Of a DNA stretch of 43,086 nt, positions 43,062 through 43,086 are shown one piece after another. The translations under genes were made by a program, and so were the position numbers. Source of the DNA: Arthrobacter sp. APC 3897 (GTDB taxonomy: Bacteria; Actinomycetota; Actinomycetes; Actinomycetales; Micrococcaceae); NCBI RefSeq assembly GCF_030407495.1, contig NZ_JASDDG010000035.1:1-43086 (forward strand), read 5' to 3'. Positions within the stretch are counted from its first letter, which is position 1, and every line of letters begins with the position of its first letter. The notes under the pieces are model-generated. The model ran no database searches and was not told the origin of the DNA. It saw only the letters and a list, made by a program, of their open reading frames with translations.

Positions 43062-43086
43062 ATGACCCTCCCCGCGTTTGATCCCC
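43062..43086 (+). CDS. Start of a gene cut by the right edge
   Basis: ATG with AAGGA six bases upstream; only MTLPAFDP is visible. Its place in the galactoside locus behind a LacI-type operator suggests a galactoside-cleaving enzyme, but eight residues cannot identify it. Confidence 0.5.

Overview
The window looks like chromosomal DNA from a high-GC actinobacterium of the family Micrococcaceae, closest in gene content and protein style to Arthrobacter sensu lato. Supporting points are the GlgE-type alpha-glucan pathway, CarD, SenX3/RegX3, the proteasome activator Bpa, the lpqE/carD/ispD/ispF/cysS/rlmB gene order shared with mycobacteria, and frequent GTG starts with leaderless -10 boxes. No insertion sequence, prophage, integrase or CRISPR array was seen.

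Layout. 1-347: promoter and leader of an rRNA operon transcribed leftward out of the window. 348-12904: alpha-glucan block, with glgE-treS-(mak::glgB fusion) on the minus strand, divergent glgP, and convergent glgX. 12933-17461 (minus): rlmB, cysS, ispF, ispD, carD. 17728-22014: LpqE-like lipoprotein, regX3/senX3, phoU and gpmA, with a PHO-box-like repeat between senX3 and phoU. 22188-26457: methyltransferase, DUF2516, metB, tmk, holB. 26531-29528: secreted alpha/beta-hydrolase lipoprotein, TetR regulator, VC0807-family membrane protein. 29596-32171: tRNA-Thr, aldo/keto reductase, a hypothetical protein, bpa, and a small acidic repeat protein. 32314-36120: ybdD-cstA, a quinone oxidoreductase, tRNA-Ser. 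36186-43086: galactoside locus with galK, galT, two ABC permeases and a Tat-type lipoprotein binding protein (all minus), a divergent LacI regulator, and the first codons of another gene at the right edge.

How it fits together. TreS, maltokinase, GlgE and GlgB turn trehalose into branched alpha-glucan, while GlgP and GlgX take it apart, so one locus holds both directions of glucan turnover. The right end imports a galactoside and feeds free galactose to GalK and GalT, apparently repressed by the LacI protein through a CTAACGTTAG-type operator that recurs before the next gene.

Most notable observations: (1) galT and galK, adjacent genes, each carry an apparent one-base contraction in a short C or G run. 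It breaks galT inside its CPLCP zinc motif and diverts the galK 3' end into antisense tRNA-Ser sequence; this is either true decay or a local sequence error. (2) At least eleven genes show a TANNNT hexamer 6-7 bases before the start codon, four of them exactly TAGGCT-N6-start. (3) The mak::glgB fusion keeps a good internal ribosome binding site and GTG start at its junction. (4) Bpa ends in the proteasome-docking GQYL and leads an uncharacterised small gene. I did not find a clearly new multi-gene system; most of the window is core actinobacterial metabolism.
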